A stretch of DNA of 64,000 bases, taken from Acidimicrobiaceae bacterium. Lineage in GTDB: Bacteria; Actinomycetota; Acidimicrobiia; Acidimicrobiales; Palsa-688. A model generated the notes under the pieces. That model ran no database searches and had not been told where the DNA came from. It saw only the letters and a list, made by a program, of their open reading frames with translations. Shown in pieces: positions 36,804 through 44,982 of this stretch; the first letter of the stretch is position 1, and each line of letters opens with the position of its first letter. Location: NCBI GenBank assembly GCA_003166025.1, contig PMWT01000110.1, forward strand, positions 1-64,000. The letters run 5' to 3'. Made by a program: the position numbers and the translations under genes.

Positions 36804-37781
36804 TCAGGCCCGGTGCATCTCGTGACCGGCCGCGTCCACCCGGCCTTGCCCCACCAACCAGGCCAGGGACTCGAACACCGCGTCCAGAGAGCTGTAGCGG
36901 GGCCGGTAGCCCAGGGCCTTGACGGCCTTGTCGATGCTCATCGAAGGACTGTGAGAGATGTGGTCCCACGTGGCTTGAGCATCCTGGGGCTCCCAGGCGC
37001 CCGCCCAGGTCTCCCAGGGTTGGAACGACAACCGGGCGCTTTGCCCGAACCAGGCGGCCACGCTCTCGGCGTAGCCGCGCAGGGTGAGGGCACGCGCCGA
37101 GACCAGGTGGAACGCCTCGCCGGAAGCAGCGCCGGGATCGGACAGCGCCTGGGCGAACCCCTGGGCGACGTCGTCGGCATGTACGTGATGGACGGTCTCC
37201 AGGCCAAGGTTGGGCAAGGCCAGCTCGTCGCCGCGGGCCAACCGGTTGAAGACTTCGAGGTTTAGGTTGCCGGCGGGGTTGACGGGCGCCCAGCCGGGCC
37301 CGACGATATGGCCCGGGCGCAGGACGGTGCAGCGCAGCCTGCCCTGGTGGGCGGCGCCGAGCAGGAGCTCTTCGATGGCGGCCTTCTGCGTCCCGTAGTC
37401 GCCGAACGGCTGGCGGGCCTCGTCCTCGGCGACGGGCACCTCCACCGCACTGCCGTGCACCCAGATGGTCCCGCAGTGCAGGAGGTAGGAGCCCAACGGG
37501 ACCAGGGCTTCGAGCAACTGGCGGGCCGAGGGCACGCTGAAGCACACGAGGTCGACCACCGCGTCAGGACGCAACGCCGCCACCCGGGAGCCGAAGGTGG
37601 TGGCCCCGTCCTCGGCTTCCCGGTCGACCTGCACCCGCTCGACCTGGTCCCAGGCCGGGTGCTCCAGGTACGGGCCCCGCTGGCCCCGGCTCATGGCGAC
37701 GACCTCGTGACCGGCCATGACCAGCCGGGGGACCAGGTAAGTACCTATGTGGCCCGTGGCCCCCACTACCAGCACCTTCAT
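36804..37781 (-). CDS. NAD-dependent epimerase/dehydratase family protein
   Basis: 325 residues. Rossmann motif GATGHIG (about 7-13), a DLVCFS strand and a YGTQK segment replacing the usual YxxxK active site identify an extended SDR of the atypical epimerase type. Substrate unknown; a nucleotide-sugar or isoflavone-reductase-like role is possible. It follows moaA by 4 bases and so belongs to the regulator-moaA operon, with no obvious link to molybdopterin chemistry. Confidence 0.82.
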   Translation of the reverse strand: MKVLVVGATGHIGTYLVPRLVMAGHEVVAMSRGQRGPYLEHPAWDQVERVQVDREAEDGATTFGSRVAALRPDAVVDLVCFSVPSARQLLEALVPLGSYLLHCGTIWVHGSAVEVPVAEDEARQPFGDYGTQKAAIEELLLGAAHQGRLRCTVLRPGHIVGPGWAPVNPAGNLNLEVFNRLARGDELALPNLGLETVHHVHADDVAQGFAQALSDPGAASGEAFHLVSARALTLRGYAESVAAWFGQSARLSFQPWETWAGAWEPQDAQATWDHISHSPSMSIDKAVKALGYRPRYSSLDAVFESLAWLVGQGRVDAAGHEMHRA

Positions 37782-37785
37782 GAGC

Positions 37786-38862
37786 TCACCCTCCGATCAT
37801 GGACATGGACCGGGACGGTCGCAAGAAGCCCGGGTCGTTGATGCCATGCCCGGGAAGCTTGCCCCACACCGAACGGCGCAGTGCCAAGGCGATGTCCTCG
37901 TCGCTCCCCCCACTACGCAGGAGGGTGCGGACCGAGACCTCGTCGTCCGAGAAAAGGCAGTTGCGGACGGCGCCGTCGGCGGTGAGCCGCAGCCGGTTGC
38001 AAGTACCACAAAACGGGCGCGTCACGCTGGCCACCACACCGATCTCACCGCCACCGTCGCAGAACCGGTAGCGGTCGGCCGGCGCCGGGTCGCCCTCAGA
38101 GGGCTTGACGGCCTCGATGGGCCAGCTGGCGTTTATGCGAGCCAGCACGTCCTCGCTCGGGACCACCTGATCGCGCCGCCAGCCCCCTTCGGCGTCCAGA
38201 GGCATGAACTCGATGAACCGGACGGTACGGCCGTACCGGCGAGCAAAAGCGGCGAAGTCCAGGACCTCGTCGTCGTTGACGCCCGAGATCAACACGACGT
38301 TGACCTTGAGAGGCGCGAGGCCGGCGGCTTCGGCGGCGTCCATGGCCACCAGGACCGTAGCCAGTTGCCCGCGCCGGCGGATCTGCGCGAACCGGTCCGG
38401 CCGCAGGGAGTCGCAGCTGATGTTGACGCGGTGCAGCCCGGCCCGGGCGAGCTCGGCCGCCACCGGTGCCAGCACGGTCCCGTTCGTGGTCAAGGAGAGG
38501 TCGTCGAAGCCGACGGTCGACAGCTGGCGGACCAGCTCGACAAGGCCTCGGCGCACGAGAGGTTCCCCACCGGTGAGACGGAGCGACCTCACCCCCAGGG
38601 AACGGGCCACGCCCGCCACCCGGGCGATCTCCTCGAACGAAAGGATCTCCGCCCGGGGCAGGAAGGGCACGCCTTCCTCGGGCAGGCAGTAGACGCAGCG
38701 CAGGTTGCAGCGATCGGTGACCGACACCCGCAGGTCGGTGTGGACGCGGCCGTAGCCGTCCACGAGCGGTCCTTCGAGGGGCATCGAAGCCTGCGCCGGA
38801 GCCCCGCTGGGAGGGCGTACGCCACGGCGCAGGACGACCGGCACTTCGGACGACGCGTTCAT
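37786..38862 (-). CDS. moaA: GTP 3',8-cyclase
   Basis: 358 residues from the ATG at 38862. Radical-SAM cluster C52-x3-C56-x2-C59 (TDRCNLRCVYC), the second cluster C285-x2-C288-x13-C302, and the C-terminal Gly-Gly (SMIGG) needed for activity are all present. It performs the first step of molybdopterin synthesis. Its start overlaps the regulator stop (ATGA). A Mo-enzyme operon is divergent beyond the regulator, which explains its presence. Confidence 0.93.
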   Translation of the reverse strand: MNASSEVPVVLRRGVRPPSGAPAQASMPLEGPLVDGYGRVHTDLRVSVTDRCNLRCVYCLPEEGVPFLPRAEILSFEEIARVAGVARSLGVRSLRLTGGEPLVRRGLVELVRQLSTVGFDDLSLTTNGTVLAPVAAELARAGLHRVNISCDSLRPDRFAQIRRRGQLATVLVAMDAAEAAGLAPLKVNVVLISGVNDDEVLDFAAFARRYGRTVRFIEFMPLDAEGGWRRDQVVPSEDVLARINASWPIEAVKPSEGDPAPADRYRFCDGGGEIGVVASVTRPFCGTCNRLRLTADGAVRNCLFSDDEVSVRTLLRSGGSDEDIALALRRSVWGKLPGHGINDPGFLRPSRSMSMIGG

Positions 38863-39587
38863 TCCCGCACGGCCAGCTGCACGATGCACGCGACCGGCTC
38901 GTCGGTCACGAACGGTTCCAGGCCGGCGACGTCCAGGGGAGAGTCCAGACGCTCGACAGTAGCCTTGAGCATGCCGAGGTGGATGCCGCAAACCACGGCG
39001 CGGGACTCGTAAGCCACCTCCCGGAACGGGCAATGGTGCAGCACGATCCGGTCGGCGACGCGGTCCGGCTCGGGCTCGAACCCGAGCTGCTTGAGCAAGT
39101 CGACGGCGACGGCCATGGTCTCGTCCGCAGAGAGCCGCTGCGTCGGCAAGGCCACGTGGCTCAGCACCGTCGCCCATCTACGGCCGGCCCGCAACGCCTC
39201 GTTGGGCACGTCCGGCAGCGCGGAGAGCTGTTGGGCGAGGAGACGGGCCAGTTCGCGGTAACTGACGCCAGCCTCCCCGGCCCGGCCATCAAGCAAGCTC
39301 CGGGTGGGCGCCGCCATCTCGTAGAGAACGCGGGGGCGGCCCCTCCGGGAACGGTCTTCGGTCCGTCGCTCCACCAGGCCAACGGAACATAGGACTTCGA
39401 GGTGGACCCGGGCCGTGTTGGGGTGCAAGCCGACCGAAGCGCCCGCTTCGACGGCGTCGAGCGGACCGCCCACCTGGTGCAGAGCTGCCAGCAGCGCCTG
39501 GCGGCTCTCCCCCGCCAGTGCCCGGTAAGTCGCCCGCTGCCCGCTCGCCGGCGCAGGTACCGGGGCAACGGCGTCCATCAGCGACAT
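38859..39587 (-). CDS. SufR-like winged-helix regulator with Cys cluster
   Basis: 242 residues; an ATG at 39578 is an alternative start. N-terminal winged helix (ALLAALHQVGGPLDAVEAGASVGLHPNTARVHLEVLCSVGLVERR) followed by a linker and a C-terminal region with His185-Cys186, Cys200 and Cys234. This spacing (HCPF, VVCGIH, ACIV) resembles Fe-S sensing SufR/COG2345 regulators. It probably senses Fe-S status or redox and controls both moaA and the divergent Mo-oxidoreductase operon; this is inferred from position. Confidence 0.8.
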   Translation of the reverse strand: MSLMDAVAPVPAPASGQRATYRALAGESRQALLAALHQVGGPLDAVEAGASVGLHPNTARVHLEVLCSVGLVERRTEDRSRRGRPRVLYEMAAPTRSLLDGRAGEAGVSYRELARLLAQQLSALPDVPNEALRAGRRWATVLSHVALPTQRLSADETMAVAVDLLKQLGFEPEPDRVADRIVLHHCPFREVAYESRAVVCGIHLGMLKATVERLDSPLDVAGLEPFVTDEPVACIVQLAVRE

Positions 39588-39634
39588 GGTTGCATTATTA
39601 CTCGCCTACGCAATGAATAACCAGCCGTCATTAT

Positions 39635-39656
39635 CTAGGGGCCGTACGGCCCTAGG
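39635..39656. promoter_or_regulatory. Palindromic operator candidate between regulator and Mo-enzyme operon
   Basis: GGGCCGTACGGCCC at 39639-39652 is a perfect 14-bp palindrome, flanked by CTAG on the left and TAGG on the right, nearly extending the symmetry. It is 48 bases upstream of the regulator start and 116 bases before the Mo-enzyme start, in the 180-bp divergent region. AT-rich stretches on the regulator side (39594-39634) could hold the promoter. Confidence 0.5.
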
Positions 39657-39708
39657 TAAGCGCCACTTGGGACTGGTTGAGTAGCCCCTGAAAGCCCGAC
39701 GGGAGGTG

Positions 39709-39771
39709 ATGCAGAGCATGGCCAAGACCCCGCGGGCCAGCAACGACAAGAGAACAGAGGTCCCAAGATGA
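39709..39771 (+). CDS. Possible 20-aa leader peptide coupled to the Mo-oxidoreductase gene
   Basis: ATG at 39709 (second in-frame ATG at 39718) opens MQSMAKTPRASNDKRTEVPR, whose TGA overlaps the oxidoreductase ATG (ATGA, 39768-39771). GGGAGG at 39701-39706 is well placed for the 39718 ATG. The oxidoreductase itself has only a weak AGAGG site. Either translational coupling by a tiny leader or coincidence. Confidence 0.4.
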   Translation: MQSMAKTPRASNDKRTEVPR

Positions 39772-42278
39772 GCTTGTCGAGACGTGCCTTTCTCGGCGGG
39801 AGCGCCGCGGCCGTGGGCGGGTTGGCGCTGGCTGACCACCTGCGGTTCTTCCGACCGCTCTCGGCGGACGCGGCGGCGGCCGAACTCAGCGGGTCTGGGG
39901 CGGTAGCGACGGGCAAAGAGCTCGTCTACCGGACCGGGCACTCCAACAACTGCGACGGCGCCTGTGGCCACCTGGTCCACGTGGTCGACGGAAGGGTGAC
40001 AATGGTAGGCCCGGCGGCCTGGGGCACCAAGACGGTCTCGGGCGCTCCGGCCCCAACGTTCCACCCGCGCATCTGTGCCCGTGGCCTCTCCCAGATCTCC
40101 AACACCTACAGCCCGGACCGGATCAAGTACCCCTACAAGCGGGTCGGCGCCCGAGGCTCGGGCAAGTGGGAACGCATCAGCTGGGACGAAGCCACGTCTC
40201 TCATCGCCGAGAACTTCACCCGCATCCAGGCGAAATACGGCAAGCCCTCGGTCTGGGTCGCCCCTTACACCGGTTCCCTGGCCCTGATCGAAGGCGTCGT
40301 GGGAGCGGGTTTCCGCTTCGCCAGCGTCATCGGGGCCTCGGCGGGCGACTCAGAGGGCGACAACGAAGGCGACTCGGCCACACCGGCGGGATGGAACTAT
40401 GTTCTCGTCGACCCGGACAACCCGGCTAACGGCGGGGGCTTTTTCACCGGCCACGAGTCGGTGGACTTCCTCAGCGCCAAGACCATCGTGTTCTGGGCCA
40501 ATAACGTCGCCGAGACGTCGCTGCCGGACTGGCGGGTCATGGTCGACGCCCGCGACCAAAACGGCACCCAGTTGATCTCGATCGACCCGAGGTTCACTGT
40601 TACCTCCGCCGCCAGCGACCAATGGCTGCCCATCCGGCCCGGCGCGGACACCGCCCTCATCGACGGGCTCATCAACTACGTGCTGGCCAACGACCTGTAC
40701 GACGCCGACTACGTTCGCGCCTACACCGTCGGGCCGTACCTGGTCGACCCCAGGACCAAGGGGTGGCTGCGGGCCAAGGAATTCATAGCCGGCGCCAAGG
40801 GCAAAGCCGGCGAGGACTATGTCGTCCTCGACGAGGCCGACGGGAAGGTCAAAGCGGCCAGTGACCCCACCCTAAAGTCGCCCGCCCTGCTCGGTACCCA
40901 CACCGTGGGCCACCTACAGGCGCGCCCAGCCCTGCAGGCCCTGGTCGATGCCGTGGCCCCGTTCACGCCCGAGTACACGTCCCAGCTCACCGACCTGCCG
41001 GCGGCGCAGATCATCTCCCTGGCCCAAACCTGGGGCACGGTCAAGCCTCTGGCCGTCCGGGTCGGGTTCGGCCTCTCCCACTGGTACCACGGCGACCTCC
41101 ACATGCAGGGCCTGCTGACCCTCCAGGCCATCACCGGGAACATCGGGGTGCACGGGGGGGGCGTCACCACCTTCGCCGGTGGCATCACGACGACGGCCTT
41201 TGATTTCGGCCACTTCTGGAACCCCACGGGCAAGCCCTACACGGTCCTCGAGCCGATGGACTTCTGCGACGCCGTAGAGCACGACAAACCGTTCCCGGTC
41301 CGGGCGGCCTGGTTCATGATCGACAACTTCGCCCAACAGATGTCGGACCGCAACCGCGTGGTACAGGCCATGAACGACCTCGAGTTTTGCGTGGTGTCCG
41401 ACTACGTGCTCTCGGCCACCGCCGACATCGCCGACGTGGTCCTCCCGGCCTGTACTTATCTCGAAAAAACCGACCTGCTGTCGTCGAACAACTTCTACCT
41501 CCAGTACATGCCGAAGATCATCGACCCGCTCTTCGAGTCGAAGTCGGATCTCGACGCCATACGCATGATCGCCCAGAAGATGGGCGTGGGACAGTACTTC
41601 GACAAGTCCCCCGACGAGTACCTGCGCCAGATCATGCATATGGGCCAGGCCGACGCCGACCCCACGGTAAAGGGGCTCACCTGGGAACAGCTCACTACGG
41701 ACACGGTGCACCTGAACACCGACCCGCTCCCCTACGTACCGTTCTTCAACAAGCAGTTCCCGACCAAGAGCGGCAAGATCGAGTTTTACGTCGAGATGCT
41801 GGTCCCCTTCGACCAGGAGCTCGCCGTGCACAAGGAGCCGATAGAGGCGTCGCCCACCAACCCGCTGTACGAGAAGTTCCCTCTCGTGTTCCTCTCGACC
41901 CACACCAAGTTCCGCACCCACTCCCAGTACGTGAACCTCCCCTGGCTGAAAGAAGTCAACAACGGTGGCCAAGGCTTCTTGGAGATCAACCCCAAGGACA
42001 GCGCCTCGCGCGGTATCTCCGAGGGTGAGGTGGTGAGGGTGTTCAACAACCGCGGCCAAATGAAGGTGCGGGCCAGGCTGACTGAGTCCATGAAGCCCGG
42101 CGTGGTCAATTGCTACCAGGGCGGCTGGGACACCATCAAGGTCAAGCACTATATCGAGGGTCACCCCAACAACCTGACCCACCAGATCGCCAAGCCGGCG
42201 CAGGCCCTGATCCCCAATTTCCCTTCCAACGCCGCATACTACGACTGCTTGGTCCAAGTCGAGCGAGTGGAGGACTGA
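39768..42278 (+). CDS. Molybdopterin oxidoreductase catalytic subunit, DmsA-like, Tat-exported
   Basis: 836 residues. Twin-arginine leader SRRAFLGG (4-11). The Fe-S motif is H58-x3-C62-x3-C66-x36-C103, with His in place of the first Cys as in NarG-type enzymes. The surrounding sequence (SPDRIKYPYKRVGARG, ERISWDEA, SIDPRF, WLPIRPGADTALIDGL) is DmsA-like. Asp residues 194, 198 and 202 lie where the Mo ligand is expected. It heads a five-gene operon with Fe-S, NrfD and TorD partners, so it is a respiratory enzyme acting outside the membrane. Substrate unknown (S-oxide, N-oxide, tetrathionate, polysulfide or other). Confidence 0.88.
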   Translation: MSLSRRAFLGGSAAAVGGLALADHLRFFRPLSADAAAAELSGSGAVATGKELVYRTGHSNNCDGACGHLVHVVDGRVTMVGPAAWGTKTVSGAPAPTFHPRICARGLSQISNTYSPDRIKYPYKRVGARGSGKWERISWDEATSLIAENFTRIQAKYGKPSVWVAPYTGSLALIEGVVGAGFRFASVIGASAGDSEGDNEGDSATPAGWNYVLVDPDNPANGGGFFTGHESVDFLSAKTIVFWANNVAETSLPDWRVMVDARDQNGTQLISIDPRFTVTSAASDQWLPIRPGADTALIDGLINYVLANDLYDADYVRAYTVGPYLVDPRTKGWLRAKEFIAGAKGKAGEDYVVLDEADGKVKAASDPTLKSPALLGTHTVGHLQARPALQALVDAVAPFTPEYTSQLTDLPAAQIISLAQTWGTVKPLAVRVGFGLSHWYHGDLHMQGLLTLQAITGNIGVHGGGVTTFAGGITTTAFDFGHFWNPTGKPYTVLEPMDFCDAVEHDKPFPVRAAWFMIDNFAQQMSDRNRVVQAMNDLEFCVVSDYVLSATADIADVVLPACTYLEKTDLLSSNNFYLQYMPKIIDPLFESKSDLDAIRMIAQKMGVGQYFDKSPDEYLRQIMHMGQADADPTVKGLTWEQLTTDTVHLNTDPLPYVPFFNKQFPTKSGKIEFYVEMLVPFDQELAVHKEPIEASPTNPLYEKFPLVFLSTHTKFRTHSQYVNLPWLKEVNNGGQGFLEINPKDSASRGISEGEVVRVFNNRGQMKVRARLTESMKPGVVNCYQGGWDTIKVKHYIEGHPNNLTHQIAKPAQALIPNFPSNAAYYDCLVQVERVED

Positions 42279-42283
42279 CGCAA

Positions 42284-43015
42284 ATGGCCGCGAAAAACCA
42301 CCCTACGACCCCTCACCATGCCATGGTCATCGACACCAGCCGGTGCATCGGCTGCTGGGCCTGCGCCGTGGGCTGTAAGCAGGTCAACAACGAACCTTTG
42401 GGGTTTTGGTGGAACCGGGTGCTAACCACCGCTCCCAACCAGTCGACGGCACTGAAGGAACCGGCCAGCGAGAACATCGATGTGCCCTGGGGGATCTTCC
42501 CGAACGTGGAGCTGGCTTATCTGCCCGTCGCCTGCCAGCACTGCAACGACGCCCCGTGCGTGAAGGTGTGCCCGGTGCAGGCGACTTTCCGTCGCGACGA
42601 CGGCACCGTCCTGGTGGACTACCAACGTTGCATCGGTTGCCGGTACTGCATGGCGGCCTGCCCCTACGGAGTGCGCATCTTCAACTGGGGCGACGCCGAG
42701 TACGCGCCGGGAGGTGCCGTGGGTTACGGGAAGGACTACGTGACCGAGGGCCACCTGGTGTTCGAGCCCGAACGCCCCAAAGGCGTAGTGGAGAAATGCA
42801 CGTTCTGCGTCGAGCGCATCGACGTAGGCGAAGAGCCCTTCTGCGTCGAGGTGTGCCCGATGGGTGCCCGCGTCTTCGGTGACCTCAACGACCCCGAAAG
42901 CGAAGTCAGCCAGCTCGTGAACGACAGTGGCGGGGCTCAGTTGCACCCCGAGCTGGGCACTGACCCGAATGTCTATTACCTGCCCATCCGCAAGCGCGTG
43001 GCGAGCGAGAGCTGA
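42284..43015 (+). CDS. Four-cluster ferredoxin-type electron-transfer subunit (DmsB/PsrB-like)
   Basis: 243 residues from the ATG at 42284. Sixteen Cys in four groups (21/24/27/31, 84/87/92/96, 116/119/122/126 and 172/175/187/191) suit four [4Fe-4S] clusters. All positions are Cys, unlike DMSO-reductase-type subunits that vary one. It lacks its own signal and would travel with the catalytic subunit through Tat. It lies 5 bases after the catalytic subunit and relays electrons between it and the NrfD protein. Confidence 0.92.
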   Translation: MAAKNHPTTPHHAMVIDTSRCIGCWACAVGCKQVNNEPLGFWWNRVLTTAPNQSTALKEPASENIDVPWGIFPNVELAYLPVACQHCNDAPCVKVCPVQATFRRDDGTVLVDYQRCIGCRYCMAACPYGVRIFNWGDAEYAPGGAVGYGKDYVTEGHLVFEPERPKGVVEKCTFCVERIDVGEEPFCVEVCPMGARVFGDLNDPESEVSQLVNDSGGAQLHPELGTDPNVYYLPIRKRVASES

Positions 43016-43027
43016 GGAGGCTAAACC

Positions 43028-44278
43028 ATGACCAGTCCTGCTATACCTCTCCCCGTCACAGCCGACGGCGCCGGTACCCGGCGGCTGGGGGGCCGCCTGT
43101 GGTACGCGGTGCTCACTGCCGCGGCCGCCTTCGGGCTGGCGGCGTGGATCTACGAACTAGAAAAGGGCCTTTCCTCCACGGGCATGCGCGATGTCGTGTC
43201 CTGGGGGATGTACATCTTCACATTTGCTTTCTTCATCGGCTTGTCCGCCGGAGGCCTGATAATGGCCTCGAGCGCGGAGGTGTTCGGGATCAAGGCCCTC
43301 AAGCCCCTCTCCCGGCTAGGGGTGCTTTCGGCCGCCGCCTGCGTGAGCGTGGCCGCGCTCATGATCATCCCCGACCTCGGCCGGCCCGACCGGATCCTCA
43401 ACATTTTCGTCCACCCCAACTGGAGCTCCCCGCTGATCTGGGACATCCTCATAATCTCCGTCTACTTCGTTTTCTCCGTTGTGGACCTGGCTGTTCTGCA
43501 CCAGCATGAGGCGGAGCCGACCAAGCTGCGCCGCACGGCCAGGGCCCTCGCCTATGTAGGGCTCCCGACTGCGGTGCTGCTCCATTCCGTAACGGCCTGG
43601 ATCTTCGGCCTTCAGATCGCCCGGACGTGGTGGAACACGGCCCTCATGGCCCCATTGTTCGTCGTTTCCGCCATCCTGTCAGGCACTGCTCTCGTGACGC
43701 TCCTCGCCCTGGCCAGCGAACGCTGGGCCGGTTTCAGCCTGCCGGCTCAGACAAAAAGCTGGCTGCGCGGCTTTATCACCGTCGCCCTGATCATCGACCT
43801 GTTCTTCGTCGGCTGTGATTACATCACTGTCCTGTGGGGCAACGTGCCCGCCGACCGCTCAGCCCTCAACCTCGTGCTGCCCGGTGGCGCCTGGTCGTGG
43901 ACCTTCTGGGGCGAATGGACCGTCGGTGGCGTGGTGCCGCTCTTGTTCCTGCTGGTGCCCCGCCTGCGCCGCCTGCCCGGTGCGCTCGGCCTGGCCGCCT
44001 TCCTCGCCATAGTGGGGGTCTACATCTTCCGCATCGAGCTTGTCGTGATCGGCTTCGTCAACCCGCTCACGCAGTACCCGCCCGGGAACGCCGTCGGCAC
44101 CTATAACCCGGCGACCTCGTCGTTCCAGCTCGCCGGCCATTATGCCCCTACCTGGGTCGAGTACGGGATCGTGATAGGCCTCGTCGCCCTGTTCGCCGGC
44201 ATGGTCACTTTCGGCTACCAGAGGCTCAGGATGGCAAGCGCGCCAGCGCGCCCCGGCCGGCCGGCTCCAGACAAGTGA
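43028..44278 (+). CDS. NrfD/PsrC-family membrane subunit
   Basis: 416 residues with about nine or ten membrane helices. GLSAGGLIMASSAEVFG in helix 2, IPDLGRPDR, WDILIIS and HSVTAWIFG match the NrfD family, which anchors Fe-S subunits and handles quinones without heme. A start with GGAGG 6 bases upstream. This partner type is unusual beside a catalytic subunit with His-type Fe-S ligation, whose relatives generally pair with cytochrome b subunits. Confidence 0.9.
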   Translation: MTSPAIPLPVTADGAGTRRLGGRLWYAVLTAAAAFGLAAWIYELEKGLSSTGMRDVVSWGMYIFTFAFFIGLSAGGLIMASSAEVFGIKALKPLSRLGVLSAAACVSVAALMIIPDLGRPDRILNIFVHPNWSSPLIWDILIISVYFVFSVVDLAVLHQHEAEPTKLRRTARALAYVGLPTAVLLHSVTAWIFGLQIARTWWNTALMAPLFVVSAILSGTALVTLLALASERWAGFSLPAQTKSWLRGFITVALIIDLFFVGCDYITVLWGNVPADRSALNLVLPGGAWSWTFWGEWTVGGVVPLLFLLVPRLRRLPGALGLAAFLAIVGVYIFRIELVVIGFVNPLTQYPPGNAVGTYNPATSSFQLAGHYAPTWVEYGIVIGLVALFAGMVTFGYQRLRMASAPARPGRPAPDK

Positions 44279-44982
44279 CAGACCGGGACAGAGTTACGAC
44301 GGTCGCCCTCGAGGCCCGCCCCCGGGACCACGGTGCGGCACCGGAGGCGGGCGGTCCCGGCGGCTCCGGACGCGGCTGCGGGCTGGACGAGGCCACCGCG
44401 GTGGCGGCCCTCCAACTGCTTGCTCACTGGTGGAGCCGGCCGGTGGCCAAGGAGGTCACCACTTGGTCCGGCGCCGCCGAAATCGAAGCAGAAGTCCGCA
44501 GCCGTATGCCCGAGGGGAAGGTGGACCTGCTCCTGAGCTCGGGGGGCGGAGATCGGACGGGCTTGCTGGACGAGCACGAACGTCTCTTCGTCGGCCCAGG
44601 ACCGGTCCCGTGCCCTCCCTATGAGTCGTTTTGGCGTGAGGACGTGCCCATCGATATCCGCCGCAGCCTCATGGGCCCGTGCACAGCCGAACTGCGCCAG
44701 CTCTATGCGGTGCTCGGCCTGGAGATGGCACCAGCCCCCGGCGAGATGCCTGACCATGTCGCCGTCGAGCTCGAGGCCCTCGCCTACGCCATCTCCTTGC
44801 CGGCCGCCCAGGCACAGGCCCGAGCGCTTTTCGCCGACCACCTACGGCGGTGGCTCCCCCGGCTGTGCCGGGCCGTGGCCCACGAGACGGAGAGCGATTT
44901 CTACCGCGACCTGGCCGAGACCACGCTGGCCTGGACGGGGCCGCTCCAGAGTTACATCGAGCTACTCGACCCGGGCTCATGA
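44275..44982 (+). CDS. TorD/DmsD-family chaperone for the Mo-oxidoreductase
   Basis: 235 residues from a GTG overlapping the NrfD stop (GTGA). All-helical composition with PCPPYESFWRED and the P-DHVAVELE motif at about residue 160, which are TorD-family signatures. The chaperone binds the Tat leader and holds the catalytic subunit until cofactor insertion. Its own stop overlaps the next start (ATGA). Confidence 0.88.
   Translation: MTDRDRVTTVALEARPRDHGAAPEAGGPGGSGRGCGLDEATAVAALQLLAHWWSRPVAKEVTTWSGAAEIEAEVRSRMPEGKVDLLLSSGGGDRTGLLDEHERLFVGPGPVPCPPYESFWREDVPIDIRRSLMGPCTAELRQLYAVLGLEMAPAPGEMPDHVAVELEALAYAISLPAAQAQARALFADHLRRWLPRLCRAVAHETESDFYRDLAETTLAWTGPLQSYIELLDPGS

Noticed and set aside
40914..42257. 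447-codon minus-strand frame inside the Mo-oxidoreductase
   Set aside because: Antisense shadow; the plus strand carries the recognisable family motifs.
42284..44278. Assignment as nitrate or formate enzyme partner subunits
   Set aside because: No cytochrome b or heme-binding gamma subunit and no formate-dehydrogenase Sec/Cys signature; an NrfD-type anchor leaves the substrate open.
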